Shown piece after piece: positions 9,298-17,464 of a DNA stretch of 64,000 nucleotides (its first letter is position 1; each line of letters begins with the position of its first letter). Source of the DNA: UBA4802 sp964509195 (lineage in GTDB: Bacteria; Spirochaetota; UBA4802; UB4802); assembly GCA_964509195.1 (NCBI GenBank), contig CAZDWJ010000005.1, positions 114,379 to 178,378 of the forward strand, read 5' to 3'. Below the pieces are notes generated by a model. The model was not told the DNA's origin and made no database searches. It worked only from the letters and a program-made list of their open reading frames with translations. Both the position numbers and the translations under genes were made by a program.

Positions 9298-10820
9298 TGT
9301 GCAAGCCTCTCATGTATATATTTGCGGGCAACTTCCTTATCATCAAAGTGGTATTTTTTATTGCCTATGATCTGATAGTCCTCGTGCCCTTTGCCAGCAA
9401 TGACCACCACATCATCCTTGCCAGCCATATATATTGCCTTTTTTATTGCTTCTTCACGGTTAACTATTACCTGATAACGGTTTGTCTTCATCCCTGCAGT
9501 TATATCACGTATGATGGCTTCAGGGTTTTCTTTTCTTGGATTGTCGCTGGTTACAATTACCCAGTCAGAGTAATCTTCGCTCACTTTGCCCATTAGTGGC
9601 CGCTTGGTTTTATCCCTGTTACCACCACACCCAAACACTGTTATAATTCGATCTGGTTTTAATGAACGAACTGAAATCAGTAATTTTTCCAGAGCATCAT
9701 TGGTATGTGCATAATCCACTACCACTGCAAAACCTTGTGGTGAAAGAATTGTATCAAACCTTCCGGGGACGCTGGTAAGCACTGATAATCCTGTTACTAT
9801 CCTTCCCACCGGCACATTTAGAAAATCAGCTACACCAATTGCACCTAATGCATTATACACATTGAATCTGCCTGCCAGCTTCATTGTGAATTGTTTTGCA
9901 AACGGCATATCAGTTGCAAACTGAGTGCCTTTAATTGAGATATGAATAGAAGATTCAATGCCGTGATAGTCTGCATTATTGGTAACACCAAACGAAAAAA
10001 ACGGGTATCCATAGCGGTTGCGCCACTGTAAGATTTGCTTTCCATAATTATCATCAGCATTAACAAACGCAGCCTTTTTCTGCTTGAGACTTTTTTCTAA
10101 AACCTCAAATAAACGTACCTTTGCCATAAAGTAATCGTTAAAAGTGATATGATAATCCAGATGATCCCGTGTAAGGTTAGTAAAAATGCCGCAATCAAAA
10201 TGTATATCATCAACTCTCTGGAGCGAAAGTGCATGGGATGAAACTTCCATTATGATGCAATCCACACCATCAAGTACCATCGTGGACATCATCTCCTGCA
10301 AATCTTTTGACTCAGGCGTTGTATGCGAAGCATGTATTATTTTGTCTTTCCAGCGATAGTTGATAGTGCCTATGACACCGCAGGTAAATCCTGCTTTAGA
10401 TAGAATTGATTCCAGCATATAGGTAGTAGTTGTCTTTCCGTTAGTACCCGTAACACCAATTACAATTGACTTTAACGATGGCTCACCATAAAACCTGGCT
10501 GAAATTTGCGACAACGCCTTTCGAGTATCTTTTGCTGTGACAACAGCAAGTTCCTTTTGTTCAAGCAAAAAGCCAAATTCATCTAATCGATTTTCATTCA
10601 ATACAATGCACGATGCCTTGTTTTCAACGGCATCTTTTATGAATTTATGCCCATCGGTTTCCATTCCCTCAATAGCAACAAACAGCCCCTCTTTTTCAAC
10701 CTTCCGTGAGTCATATTCAATAGCACTGATACGTATATCCTCATCGCCCTTTATAATTGTAACAGCTGTATCGTTAAGCAATGTATACAAATCAAATGAA
10801 TTATATGTTCTGATATCCAT
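9294..10820 (-). CDS. murE: UDP-MurNAc-L-Ala-D-Glu--meso-diaminopimelate ligase MurE
   Basis: MurE adds the third stem-peptide residue. The 508-residue protein has P-loop GTNGKTTT at 125-132 and HTTPES and NLTRDHLDYH segments. The motif DNPR at 426-429 is the established signature of meso-diaminopimelate-adding enzymes; lysine enzymes differ here. The cell wall is therefore predicted to be DAP type, as in Leptospira and unlike the ornithine walls of Treponema and Borrelia. The start ATG overlaps the ftsL stop by one base (TAATG), leaving no room for ftsI, which usually stands between these two genes. Confidence 0.97.
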   Translation of the reverse strand: MDIRTYNSFDLYTLLNDTAVTIIKGDEDIRISAIEYDSRKVEKEGLFVAIEGMETDGHKFIKDAVENKASCIVLNENRLDEFGFLLEQKELAVVTAKDTRKALSQISARFYGEPSLKSIVIGVTGTNGKTTTTYMLESILSKAGFTCGVIGTINYRWKDKIIHASHTTPESKDLQEMMSTMVLDGVDCIIMEVSSHALSLQRVDDIHFDCGIFTNLTRDHLDYHITFNDYFMAKVRLFEVLEKSLKQKKAAFVNADDNYGKQILQWRNRYGYPFFSFGVTNNADYHGIESSIHISIKGTQFATDMPFAKQFTMKLAGRFNVYNALGAIGVADFLNVPVGRIVTGLSVLTSVPGRFDTILSPQGFAVVVDYAHTNDALEKLLISVRSLKPDRIITVFGCGGNRDKTKRPLMGKVSEDYSDWVIVTSDNPRKENPEAIIRDITAGMKTNRYQVIVNREEAIKKAIYMAGKDDVVVIAGKGHEDYQIIGNKKYHFDDKEVARKYIHERLAQ

Positions 10821-11116
10821 TATCTTTTTCCTGCTTTAGTGCCTTCAATAATTACTACGTTTTCTTTTGTCATCGGCATTAATCCACGCTCTTTTGCAAA
10901 TACTTCTATTTGCTCCATTGATAATTTTTTATGTAACGTATATTTCTCTCGCTCATACTCTTCAATTACTGTGTGATAATCCTTAATCATTCCATTATAG
11001 TGCATTTTTAGCTGCATATACTCAATATTCTGATATATAAATGCAATGATAAAGCATATTACAATAATCACGATGGTACTGTACTGCACAATGCTTTTTT
11101 GCTCTGAGGTATTCAT
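10820..11116 (-). CDS. ftsL: FtsL-like division protein
   Basis: FtsL is a small bitopic coiled-coil protein that, with FtsB and FtsQ, activates septal wall synthesis. This 98-residue product has a short polar N-terminus, one transmembrane helix (about residues 10-30), then a polar helical stretch rich in E, K, Y and M that could form a coiled coil. FtsL proteins are poorly conserved; the name rests on size, topology and position between rsmH and murE. The ATG at 11116 is chosen because AGAAGG precedes it by about 9 bases and it follows the rsmH stop. A longer form from 11137 would overlap rsmH. Confidence 0.75.
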   Translation of the reverse strand: MNTSEQKSIVQYSTIVIIVICFIIAFIYQNIEYMQLKMHYNGMIKDYHTVIEEYEREKYTLHKKLSMEQIEVFAKERGLMPMTKENVVIIEGTKAGKR

Positions 11117-11121
11117 ACTTA

Positions 11122-12069
11122 TCACACCTTCTGGCATACCCTTAATTTTGCACTGCGCGACCGTGGGTTATTCTCAATTTCGGACTCTTTAGGCGTAAGC
11201 GGCTTTTTTGTCAACACAGTAACAAGTGGCTTACCGGGACACTGACACAATAACCCATCATTATCACAACTACACCCTTTTGCCCAACGTCTGAATCTAT
11301 CCTTCACAATACGGTCTTCCAGCGAATGAAATGCTATAGCAACAACTCTTCCACCTGGCTTTAAAAACTTTACTGCATCCTTTAGAGATGCATTAATTGC
11401 CGACAACTCATCATTAATAAATATCCGTAAAGCCTGAAAAACCCTAGTTGCAGGATGAATATGTGTAACTCTGTACTGCCTGGGAATAGCTTGAATTACA
11501 ATTTGGGCAAGCTCATCGGTTGTTTCAATTGCCTTTTCAAGCCTTTTGTGCACAATCCTTCGAGCAATACGGCGTGACCAGCGTTCTTCACCATATTTGC
11601 TGAAAATTTCTGTCAATTCATTTTCACTGAAATTATTAATTATATCATATGCAGTAAGTGTTGCCAAATCATCTAATCGCATATCTAATTTTTCCTGCTT
11701 ACTGAATGCAAAACCCCGACTGCTGCCATCAAAATGGTATGACGAAATCCCAAAGTCATATAAAAAAGCTGCGACGGAATCCTCCATCCCTTTACAGTGT
11801 AACCAGAGATTCTTAAAGTTGTCATTAATTAGCACTACCCTTTCCCCATACTGCGATAACCTTCTTTGAGCTATCGCCAGTATGTTTTTATCCCGTTCAA
11901 ATCCATATAAGGTGATCCCCCTCCATGTACCAAGGATCAGTTCTGAATGCCCTCCCTCCCCAACAGTACAATCCACCACAACTGATGATTCAATACCATC
12001 AATCCCACCAAGAAAAGCAAGTACCTCCTGAGGCATAACGGGAATGTGATAGTAGTGTGTTTCGTCCAT
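11122..12069 (-). CDS. rsmH: 16S rRNA m4C1402 methyltransferase RsmH (MraW)
   Basis: RsmH methylates N4 of C1402 in 16S rRNA using S-adenosylmethionine. The 315-residue protein begins with the typical YHIPVMPQEVLAFL. It has the SAM-binding VVDCTVGEGGHSELIL (GxGGHs) motif, then LYDFGISSYHFD, the RGFAFS block, HPATRVFQALRIFINDEL and AIAFHSLEDRIVK, all family signatures, and the C-terminal SRSAKLRV. It is the second gene of the dcw operon, 30 bases after mraZ. ftsL follows within 6 bases. Confidence 0.97.
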   Translation of the reverse strand: MDETHYYHIPVMPQEVLAFLGGIDGIESSVVVDCTVGEGGHSELILGTWRGITLYGFERDKNILAIAQRRLSQYGERVVLINDNFKNLWLHCKGMEDSVAAFLYDFGISSYHFDGSSRGFAFSKQEKLDMRLDDLATLTAYDIINNFSENELTEIFSKYGEERWSRRIARRIVHKRLEKAIETTDELAQIVIQAIPRQYRVTHIHPATRVFQALRIFINDELSAINASLKDAVKFLKPGGRVVAIAFHSLEDRIVKDRFRRWAKGCSCDNDGLLCQCPGKPLVTVLTKKPLTPKESEIENNPRSRSAKLRVCQKV

Positions 12070-12099
12070 ATTATGTCACATTGCGCTACAGTTCATAGT

Positions 12100-12537
12100 T
12101 TAAAATCCTAAATCATGAGCAAACTGATTTAACGCTTCACCGTCAGGTTTATATTGTTTATAGATTTCAGCACTCCAGATTTCAATACGGTTATATAAAC
12201 CCAAGATAACGACCTCCTTTTCTATTTGTGCATATTCAAGCAAATAGTTAGGGATCAGAATCCTTCCCTGTTTATCCAGCTCACATTCGGTTGCGCCACC
12301 TAACAAAAATCTGATGCGCATCCTGTTTACGGGATCAGCCTGTGAAAGGGGGACAAGCTTTGTTTCCACAAATTCCTTCCAGTCAACCTCCCTGAAAGCC
12401 ATAACACATTTATCAAAACCATGCGTTATGATTAATGTATGTATAACGTTGTCCTCTCCAAACGCTTTACGAAGTTTACTGGGTATTGCTACACGGCATT
12501 TTTCATCAAGCGTCGGGCGATATTCACCCATAAACAT
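12100..12537 (-). CDS. mraZ: Transcriptional regulator MraZ
   Basis: MraZ is an AbrB-fold DNA-binding protein that binds repeats in front of its own operon and represses dcw transcription in the bacteria studied. This 145-residue protein starts MGEYRPTLDEKCRVAIPSKLR after two residues and has the second SpoVT/AbrB half ECELDKQGRILIPNYL, matching the family's tandem design. It is the first gene of the minus-strand cluster. A matching operator (three GTGGG-like repeats) and a strong promoter lie upstream, so autoregulation is likely here too. Confidence 0.96.
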   Translation of the reverse strand: MFMGEYRPTLDEKCRVAIPSKLRKAFGEDNVIHTLIITHGFDKCVMAFREVDWKEFVETKLVPLSQADPVNRMRIRFLLGGATECELDKQGRILIPNYLLEYAQIEKEVVILGLYNRIEIWSAEIYKQYKPDGEALNQFAHDLGF

Positions 12538-12572
12538 AGTGACTATACTTTCCCCTTACATTTCTACTATTT

Positions 12573-12597
12573 TGCACTAATCCCCACTTTTTACCAC
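12573..12597 (-). promoter_or_regulatory. MraZ operator (three GTGGN repeats spaced by 5 bp)
   Basis: Read on the minus strand, the sequence has GTGGT, five bases, GTGGG, five bases, GTGCA, so the pentamers recur with an exact 10-bp period. MraZ of other bacteria binds three or four TGGGN-type pentamers separated by 5 bp. The array starts at the -10 box of the mraZ promoter and extends downstream, a position where binding would block initiation. Confidence 0.75.
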
Positions 12598-12626
12598 TTA
12601 TAGACACAATGTGACATAATTGTCAA
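12597..12626 (-). promoter_or_regulatory. Sigma70-type promoter of the dcw operon
   Basis: On the minus strand, a perfect -35 TTGACA (12621-12626) is followed by an 18-bp spacer and a -10 TATAAG (12597-12602). The mraZ start is about 60 bases downstream. The rest of the 319-base mraZ-glnK gap (12538-12856) is AT-rich. I could not identify the divergent promoter for the nitrogen operon there, and no clear sigma54 element (GG-N10-GC) was seen. Confidence 0.72.
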
Positions 12627-12856
12627 GTAAAAAATCAAAAATTATACCTTACTGCCAATTGTTTCAATTATGTTACAAAACGATTAAGCATATGTTAAAT
12701 AAAAGGGGATTTGACCTCACTTATTTATCAAACATTGACCGCCACTATACCGCATTGCTACTCTATACATAGAACCAGTACTGGAATGCAGAAAGTGAAG
12801 ATACAACAGTTTCATATTCACTACTGCAGAATACTATTACATATTAAGGAGGTTTT

Positions 12857-13198
12857 ATGAAATTAATTATCGCAGTCATCCGTCCTGAAAAATTAGCGGA
12901 TGTTAAGAAAGAATTAAATGAAGCCAGCATTAACTTAATGACAGTAATCAACTCAATAGGTTCCGGAAGGCAGAAAGGATACCCTGAAACCTACCGTGGT
13001 GTTAAACACGAGATACGCCTTTTAAAAAAGATTGAGCTTCAGATTGCTGTCAATGACGACTACGTCGAACCCACAATAAAAGCTATAACCCGGGGAGCTA
13101 AAACCGGCAACATAGGCGATGGCAAAATATTCGTCATTCCTATTGAGGAATGTGTTCGTATTCGTACCGGTGAACGCGGTTCACGGGCTATAGGGTAA
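12857..13198 (+). CDS. glnK: PII nitrogen regulatory protein (GlnB/GlnK family, His at position 51)
   Basis: PII proteins are trimeric sensors of ATP/ADP and 2-oxoglutarate that control glutamine synthetase, ammonium channels and other targets. The 113-residue sequence matches end to end: KLIIAVIRPEKL at the N-terminus, the GRQKG of the T-loop (37-41), the GDGKIFVIPI B-loop and VRIRTGERG. The T-loop has Tyr46 but His at 51, where enterobacterial PII carries the uridylylated tyrosine, so control by uridylylation is unlikely. The C-terminal segment GERGSRAIG is also unlike the usual GE.GE.AI. Its position two genes before glnA and upstream of amt supports a GlnK role. A strong AAGGAGG site precedes the ATG. 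Confidence 0.93.
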   Translation: MKLIIAVIRPEKLADVKKELNEASINLMTVINSIGSGRQKGYPETYRGVKHEIRLLKKIELQIAVNDDYVEPTIKAITRGAKTGNIGDGKIFVIPIEECVRIRTGERGSRAIG

Positions 13199-13221
13199 TT
13201 ACGGTAAAAAGGAGGCATACA

Positions 13222-14505
13222 ATGGAAAACTACATAGCACACATTGACTGGGCACTGGTGATTTCAATAGCCATCATTGCAATTGCAGCAATTCTTATCT
13301 TTATCAAAGTCAATCTTAAAATTTGTGAACCAAATGAAATCCTGATTTTTTCCGGGCGCAAGCGCAAACTCCCAAGTGGCGAGGTTGTTGGATATCGCGT
13401 GATACGTGGTGGTTATGGCCTGCGGGTTCCTCTTTTAGAGCGTGTTTCACGGCTTTCGCTTTCTATCATTCCTATTACACTGGAGATTGAAGGCGCACTA
13501 TCCAATGGAATGATCCCATTAAGCATTATGGCGATAGCTCATGTTAAGATTGCCTCAAAAGAAGGCGGTGGGCTGGAAAACGCTGTTGAACGATTACTTG
13601 GGAAACCATCATCTGAGATTGAAACCATTGCAAAGAATACTATCGAAGGTGTCTTGCGTGGTGTTATCGCAACATTCACCCCAGAAGAAGCTAACTATCA
13701 GCGACTGGAACTTGAAAAGAAAGTATATGATCTTGCCAAAGATGAATTAATGAAATTGGGCTTTACTCTGGATTCAGTTAAGATTGAAGAGATCAAAGAT
13801 TCTCAAGGGTATTTAGATGCTGTTGGTCGCCAGCGCAATGCTATTGTTAAGCGTGATGCCCGTATCAAAGAAGCTGAAGCCGAAGCTGAAGCAAAGATTG
13901 TTGAGTACAATGCCAGGAAAAAAGCCAGCGATGTTGAATTCCAGTCTAAAATTGCAATAGAAGAGTATGAAAACAATTTCAGGGAACGCAAAGCGTTGCT
14001 CAATGAATCCACTTTTCAAAAGGAAGTGCGGGCAGAATACGCAAAGAAATTAGCCGAACTTAAGCATCTAACTGAAGTAGAAGAATTGAAGAAGGACGTC
14101 AACGCAAAAAGATACACTGCAGAAGTGATAATACCTGCTGAAGCCGAAAAGAAAGCACAGGAACTAAAAGCTATGGGAAAATCTTCATACCTTAAAGAAC
14201 AGGGCATTGCTATGGCTGAGGCAGTGAACAAGATGCGCGCTGAATGGCAAAATGGTAATACCAAGGAACTGTTCATGCTGCACATTCTGCCTAACATAGT
14301 GGATAGCGTATCCACAGTACTCAAGGACAATCTTAAAGTGGAAAAGCTTGTTGTTATGGGAGATGGCGGCATACCAAAGCATGTGGGTGATGTCACTTCT
14401 ACCGTTGTATCATTTATTGAGCAAATTAAAACTGCAACAGGTATGGATTTAACTAAGATTTTAGACGAAAAGAAGTCTCTGCCGGTAAAAAAGGAGTTAG
14501 ATTAA
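13222..14505 (+). CDS. Flotillin-like SPFH-domain membrane protein
   Basis: Flotillins are membrane scaffold proteins of lipid microdomains. This 427-residue protein has an N-terminal membrane segment (about 12-33), an SPFH/PHB domain starting near residue 38 (PNEILIFSGRKRK) and reaching about 195, then a long charged helical region rich in Glu-Ala pairs (about 212-330, including EAEAEAEAK). The C-terminal part resembles the flotillin C domain (AEWQNGNTKELFMLHILPNIV). Like FloT/YqiK, it should oligomerise on the inner membrane. It sits between PII and glutamine synthetase, 23 bases after the former and 11 before the latter. That is an uncommon setting, suggesting it organises ammonium uptake or assimilation at the membrane; this role is inference. 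Confidence 0.88.
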   Translation: MENYIAHIDWALVISIAIIAIAAILIFIKVNLKICEPNEILIFSGRKRKLPSGEVVGYRVIRGGYGLRVPLLERVSRLSLSIIPITLEIEGALSNGMIPLSIMAIAHVKIASKEGGGLENAVERLLGKPSSEIETIAKNTIEGVLRGVIATFTPEEANYQRLELEKKVYDLAKDELMKLGFTLDSVKIEEIKDSQGYLDAVGRQRNAIVKRDARIKEAEAEAEAKIVEYNARKKASDVEFQSKIAIEEYENNFRERKALLNESTFQKEVRAEYAKKLAELKHLTEVEELKKDVNAKRYTAEVIIPAEAEKKAQELKAMGKSSYLKEQGIAMAEAVNKMRAEWQNGNTKELFMLHILPNIVDSVSTVLKDNLKVEKLVVMGDGGIPKHVGDVTSTVVSFIEQIKTATGMDLTKILDEKKSLPVKKELD

Positions 14506-14516
14506 GGAGGTAATTT

Positions 14517-15969
14517 ATGGAAGCTATTTTTGACCCCATCTATCTGGTTAATGGTCATAAGGAGCATACCTCCATATCAGATATACTTAAGATAATAAAA
14601 GAACGCAATATAGAATTTCTGGATCTTAAGTTTACTGACCTGTTTGGCAGGCTTCACCATTACACTATAACAGCTGACCGGGCCGACGAAGAGCTTTTTG
14701 CAGTGGGAACTGGTTTTGACGGTTCCTCCATACGTGGATTTCAGTCAATTCATGAAAGCGATATGCTCATGCGCCCTGACCCCAATACTGCATTCATTGA
14801 CCCGTTCTTTGACCACAGGACACTATCATTCCTGTGCGACATCATTGATCCTGTAGCGCGAAGACGCTATACAAAGGACTCGCGGTATGTAGGCGAAAAA
14901 GCAATTGAGTATATCCGTTCGACCGGTATTGCCGATATGGCTTACTTTGGTCCAGAACCTGAGTTTTTTATCTTTGACAAGGTACAATACGAACAAACTC
15001 AGAACAAAGCATACTATGAAGTGGACTCGTCAGAGGCAAGCTGGAACTCTGCAAAAGGCGAACACAACTTAGGCTACAAAATCCCTTATAAACAGGGCTA
15101 CTTTCCTACCTCGCCACATGACCAGTTGCATAACCTGCGTTCCAAAATGGTAGAGGTTTTACGATCGTGCGGAATTCAGGTAAATCTTCACCACCATGAA
15201 GTTGCAACGGCAGGCCAGACTGAGATAGGGCTTGTTGTTGATGAGCTTGTAAAACAGGCTGATGCACTCGTTAACTACAAGTATATCATCAAGAACGTAG
15301 CACACCGTTATGACAAAACTGTCACATTTATGCCAAAGCCAATCTTTATGGATAATGGCTCAGGGATGCATGTACATGTCAGTTTATGGAAAGAAAACAG
15401 GAATATCTTCTATGATTTTGGAAGGTATGCTGATTTAAGCGACTATGCGCGCTACTTCATTGGTGGTATATTTGCTCACATTGAGGCGGTGCTGGCATTT
15501 TGTGCTCCCACAACAAATTCTTACAGGCGGCTAGTTCCCGGATATGAAGCACCTATAAATCTAGTGTATTCTGCACGAAACCGCTCTGCTGCGGTGCGAA
15601 TCCCGATGTACAGCACCAGTGAAAAAGCTAAACGCATTGAGTTCAGGTGCCCTGACCCTTCAGCAAATCCCTATTTAGCATTTGCAGCTATTATCATGGC
15701 TGGAATGGACGGGATTGAAAACAGGATTGAGCCACCTGCCCCCATTGATGAGGATATCTATGAGCTATCGCCCCACGAAAAAAGGAATATACGGAACACT
15801 GAAGGAAGTTATAGATGGCCTTGAACGCGACTGCTCCTTTTTGCTGAAAGGCGATGTATTTACTGTTGATCTGATTGAAAGCTACATTGCGCACAAACGG
15901 CTACATGAGATTGATCAGATAGCGTTACGGCCACATCCGTGGGAGTATGCACTATACTATGAAATTTAG
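14517..15969 (+). CDS. glnA: Glutamine synthetase type I, with a frameshift near the C-terminus
   Basis: Glutamine synthetase makes glutamine from glutamate, ammonia and ATP. Reading frame 1 (14517-15824) covers nearly the whole enzyme: the GTGFDGSSIRGF loop, FGPEPEFFIF, the NLHHHEVATAGQ region, GSGMHVHVSLWK and the NRSAAVRIP block. After HEK the frame turns to a foreign tail and stops. The true C-terminus continues in another frame from 15784 (GTLKEVIDGLERD, FLLKGDVFT, LRPHPWEYALYYEI). The shift lies in a run of six A at 15778-15783; five A would restore one frame of about 483 residues. DEDIYELSP contains the tyrosine aligned with the adenylylation site of E. coli-type enzymes. Either the gene is broken or the base count is wrong. 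ATG has an AAGGAGG site. Confidence 0.93.
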
Positions 15970-15978
15970 GAGGAATTT

Positions 15979-17388
15979 ATGAGGCTTTTAAAAATATCAG
16001 GAATAATAGGCGTTGTGTTGCTGTGTGCAGCTATTGGCTTTGCACAGGAAGCGGGCACTACAGCTGAAGCACAGGCAAACTCAGTGAATATGAATGTTGT
16101 GGCTGATACGCTGTGGGTGCTTTTTGCTGCATTCCTTGTGTTCTTCATGAACTTAGGATTTGCAATGGTTGAAGCAGGGCTGCAACAGGCAAAAAATGCT
16201 GTAAATATATCGGCAAAAAACTTTGTGGTGTTTGCTATCTCTTCCATTGCATTCTGGTTTTTAGGCTGGGGATTAATGTTTGGCGATGGGAACGGATTTA
16301 TGGGATGGAAAGGAATGTTTATGTTAAGCGGTGCGGATAACAGTCCTGCTACCGGCGATAGCTACCAGGGAGTATACTCTGCCTTAAACTGGACGGGTGT
16401 ACCGCTTTTTGCTAAATTTTTCTTCCAGCTTGTATTCTGTGCAACTGCTGCTACGATAGTCTCTGGTGCCGTTGGCGGAAGAATAAAATTTTTAGCATTC
16501 ATCATATTTTCATTCATCCTCACCAGTATCGTGTACCCTATTGCAGGTCACTGGGTATGGGGCGGAGGATGGTTAGCACAACGTGGCTTCTGGGATTTTG
16601 CTGGCTCAACAGTAGTACATTCAATTGGCGGTTGGGCTGCCTTAACTGGTGCACTGGTTCTTGGACCACGGATAGGAAAATACAATCCTGACGGAAGTGT
16701 CAACTCAATACCTGGGCACAGCCTTCCACTTGCAACGTTAGGTGTATTTGTACTGTGGTTTGGGTGGTTTGGTTTTAACCCCGGCTCTACCATGGCAGCC
16801 AATGCCAGTGATATAGGACGTATAGCGGTAACCACAAACCTTGCAGCAGCAGCTGGCACACTCACGGCAACCATAACCTCATGGCTGGCGCTTGAAAAAC
16901 CTGATCTTTCTATGATTCTTAACGGCGCATTAGCAGGGCTTGTTGCAATAACGGCACCCTGTGCATGGGTCACACCCGGTGCATCAATAATCATTGGGGG
17001 TATTGCGGGAATACTTGTGGTGGTGTTTGTTCTTGCCTTTGACCGCTGGGGTATCGATGACCCCGTGGGTGCTCTTTCGGTGCATCTTGTTAATGGGGTA
17101 TGGGGTACTTTAGCAGTTGGGCTGTTTGCAGCAGCACCGTATGCCGGTGGAAGCGGACAGCCGCCGGTAGGGTTATTCTATGGTGGTGGTATCGGCTCTT
17201 TTGCCAATCAATTAGTAGGTGTGGTTGCAGTTGGCAGTTTTGTGTTCATAGTAAGCTGGGTTGTATGGGTTATTATCAATGCAACCATGGGTATACGTGT
17301 ATCACGAGATGAAGAGCTTATCGGTTTGGATATTTCAGAACATGGTATTGAAGGATATCCCGATTTTGAATCGTATACATTAAAATGA
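15979..17388 (+). CDS. amt: Ammonium transporter (Amt/AmtB family)
   Basis: Amt proteins are trimeric inner-membrane channels for ammonium, blocked by GlnK when nitrogen is plentiful. The 469-residue protein has a signal peptide ending near GFAQ (residue 22), then about eleven transmembrane helices. Family marks include NLGFAMVEAGL, the DFAGSTVVHSIGG segment with the pore Asp and first His, and GALSVHLVNGVWGT with the second pore His region. The C-terminal tail ends DISEHGIEGYPDFE, typical of the PII-contacting tail. It is the last gene of the PII-flotillin-glnA-amt operon and is followed by a strong terminator. Confidence 0.96.
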   Translation: MRLLKISGIIGVVLLCAAIGFAQEAGTTAEAQANSVNMNVVADTLWVLFAAFLVFFMNLGFAMVEAGLQQAKNAVNISAKNFVVFAISSIAFWFLGWGLMFGDGNGFMGWKGMFMLSGADNSPATGDSYQGVYSALNWTGVPLFAKFFFQLVFCATAATIVSGAVGGRIKFLAFIIFSFILTSIVYPIAGHWVWGGGWLAQRGFWDFAGSTVVHSIGGWAALTGALVLGPRIGKYNPDGSVNSIPGHSLPLATLGVFVLWFGWFGFNPGSTMAANASDIGRIAVTTNLAAAAGTLTATITSWLALEKPDLSMILNGALAGLVAITAPCAWVTPGASIIIGGIAGILVVVFVLAFDRWGIDDPVGALSVHLVNGVWGTLAVGLFAAAPYAGGSGQPPVGLFYGGGIGSFANQLVGVVAVGSFVFIVSWVVWVIINATMGIRVSRDEELIGLDISEHGIEGYPDFESYTLK

Positions 17389-17410
17389 GCAATCAATATA
17401 ATTCACAAAA

Positions 17411-17445
17411 AAAATCCCGCGACACATCCAAGACCGCGGGATTTT
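17411..17445. terminator. Intrinsic terminator after amt, usable from both sides
   Basis: An 11-bp stem, AAAATCCCGCG (17411-17421) with CGCGGGATTTT (17435-17445), encloses a 13-base loop. It is flanked by A-runs on the left and T on the right, so it works for the plus-strand operon and also for the convergent minus-strand gene that ends at 17465. Confidence 0.88.
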
Positions 17446-17464
17446 CTATTCACTATGAATTTTT

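Noticed and set aside
12650..12856. Sigma54 promoter for the nitrogen operon
   Set aside because: No GG-N10-GC element was found; apparent TTGACC boxes have poorly spaced -10 partners.
14016..14396. A 126-codon minus-strand frame inside the flotillin gene
   Set aside because: It is the antisense shadow of the charged helical region, with no ribosome site.
15774..15790. A programmed -1 frameshift in glnA (A-AAA-AAG)
   Set aside because: The required shift is +1 and the A run is in the wrong phase for a standard slippery heptamer, so a base-count error is simpler.
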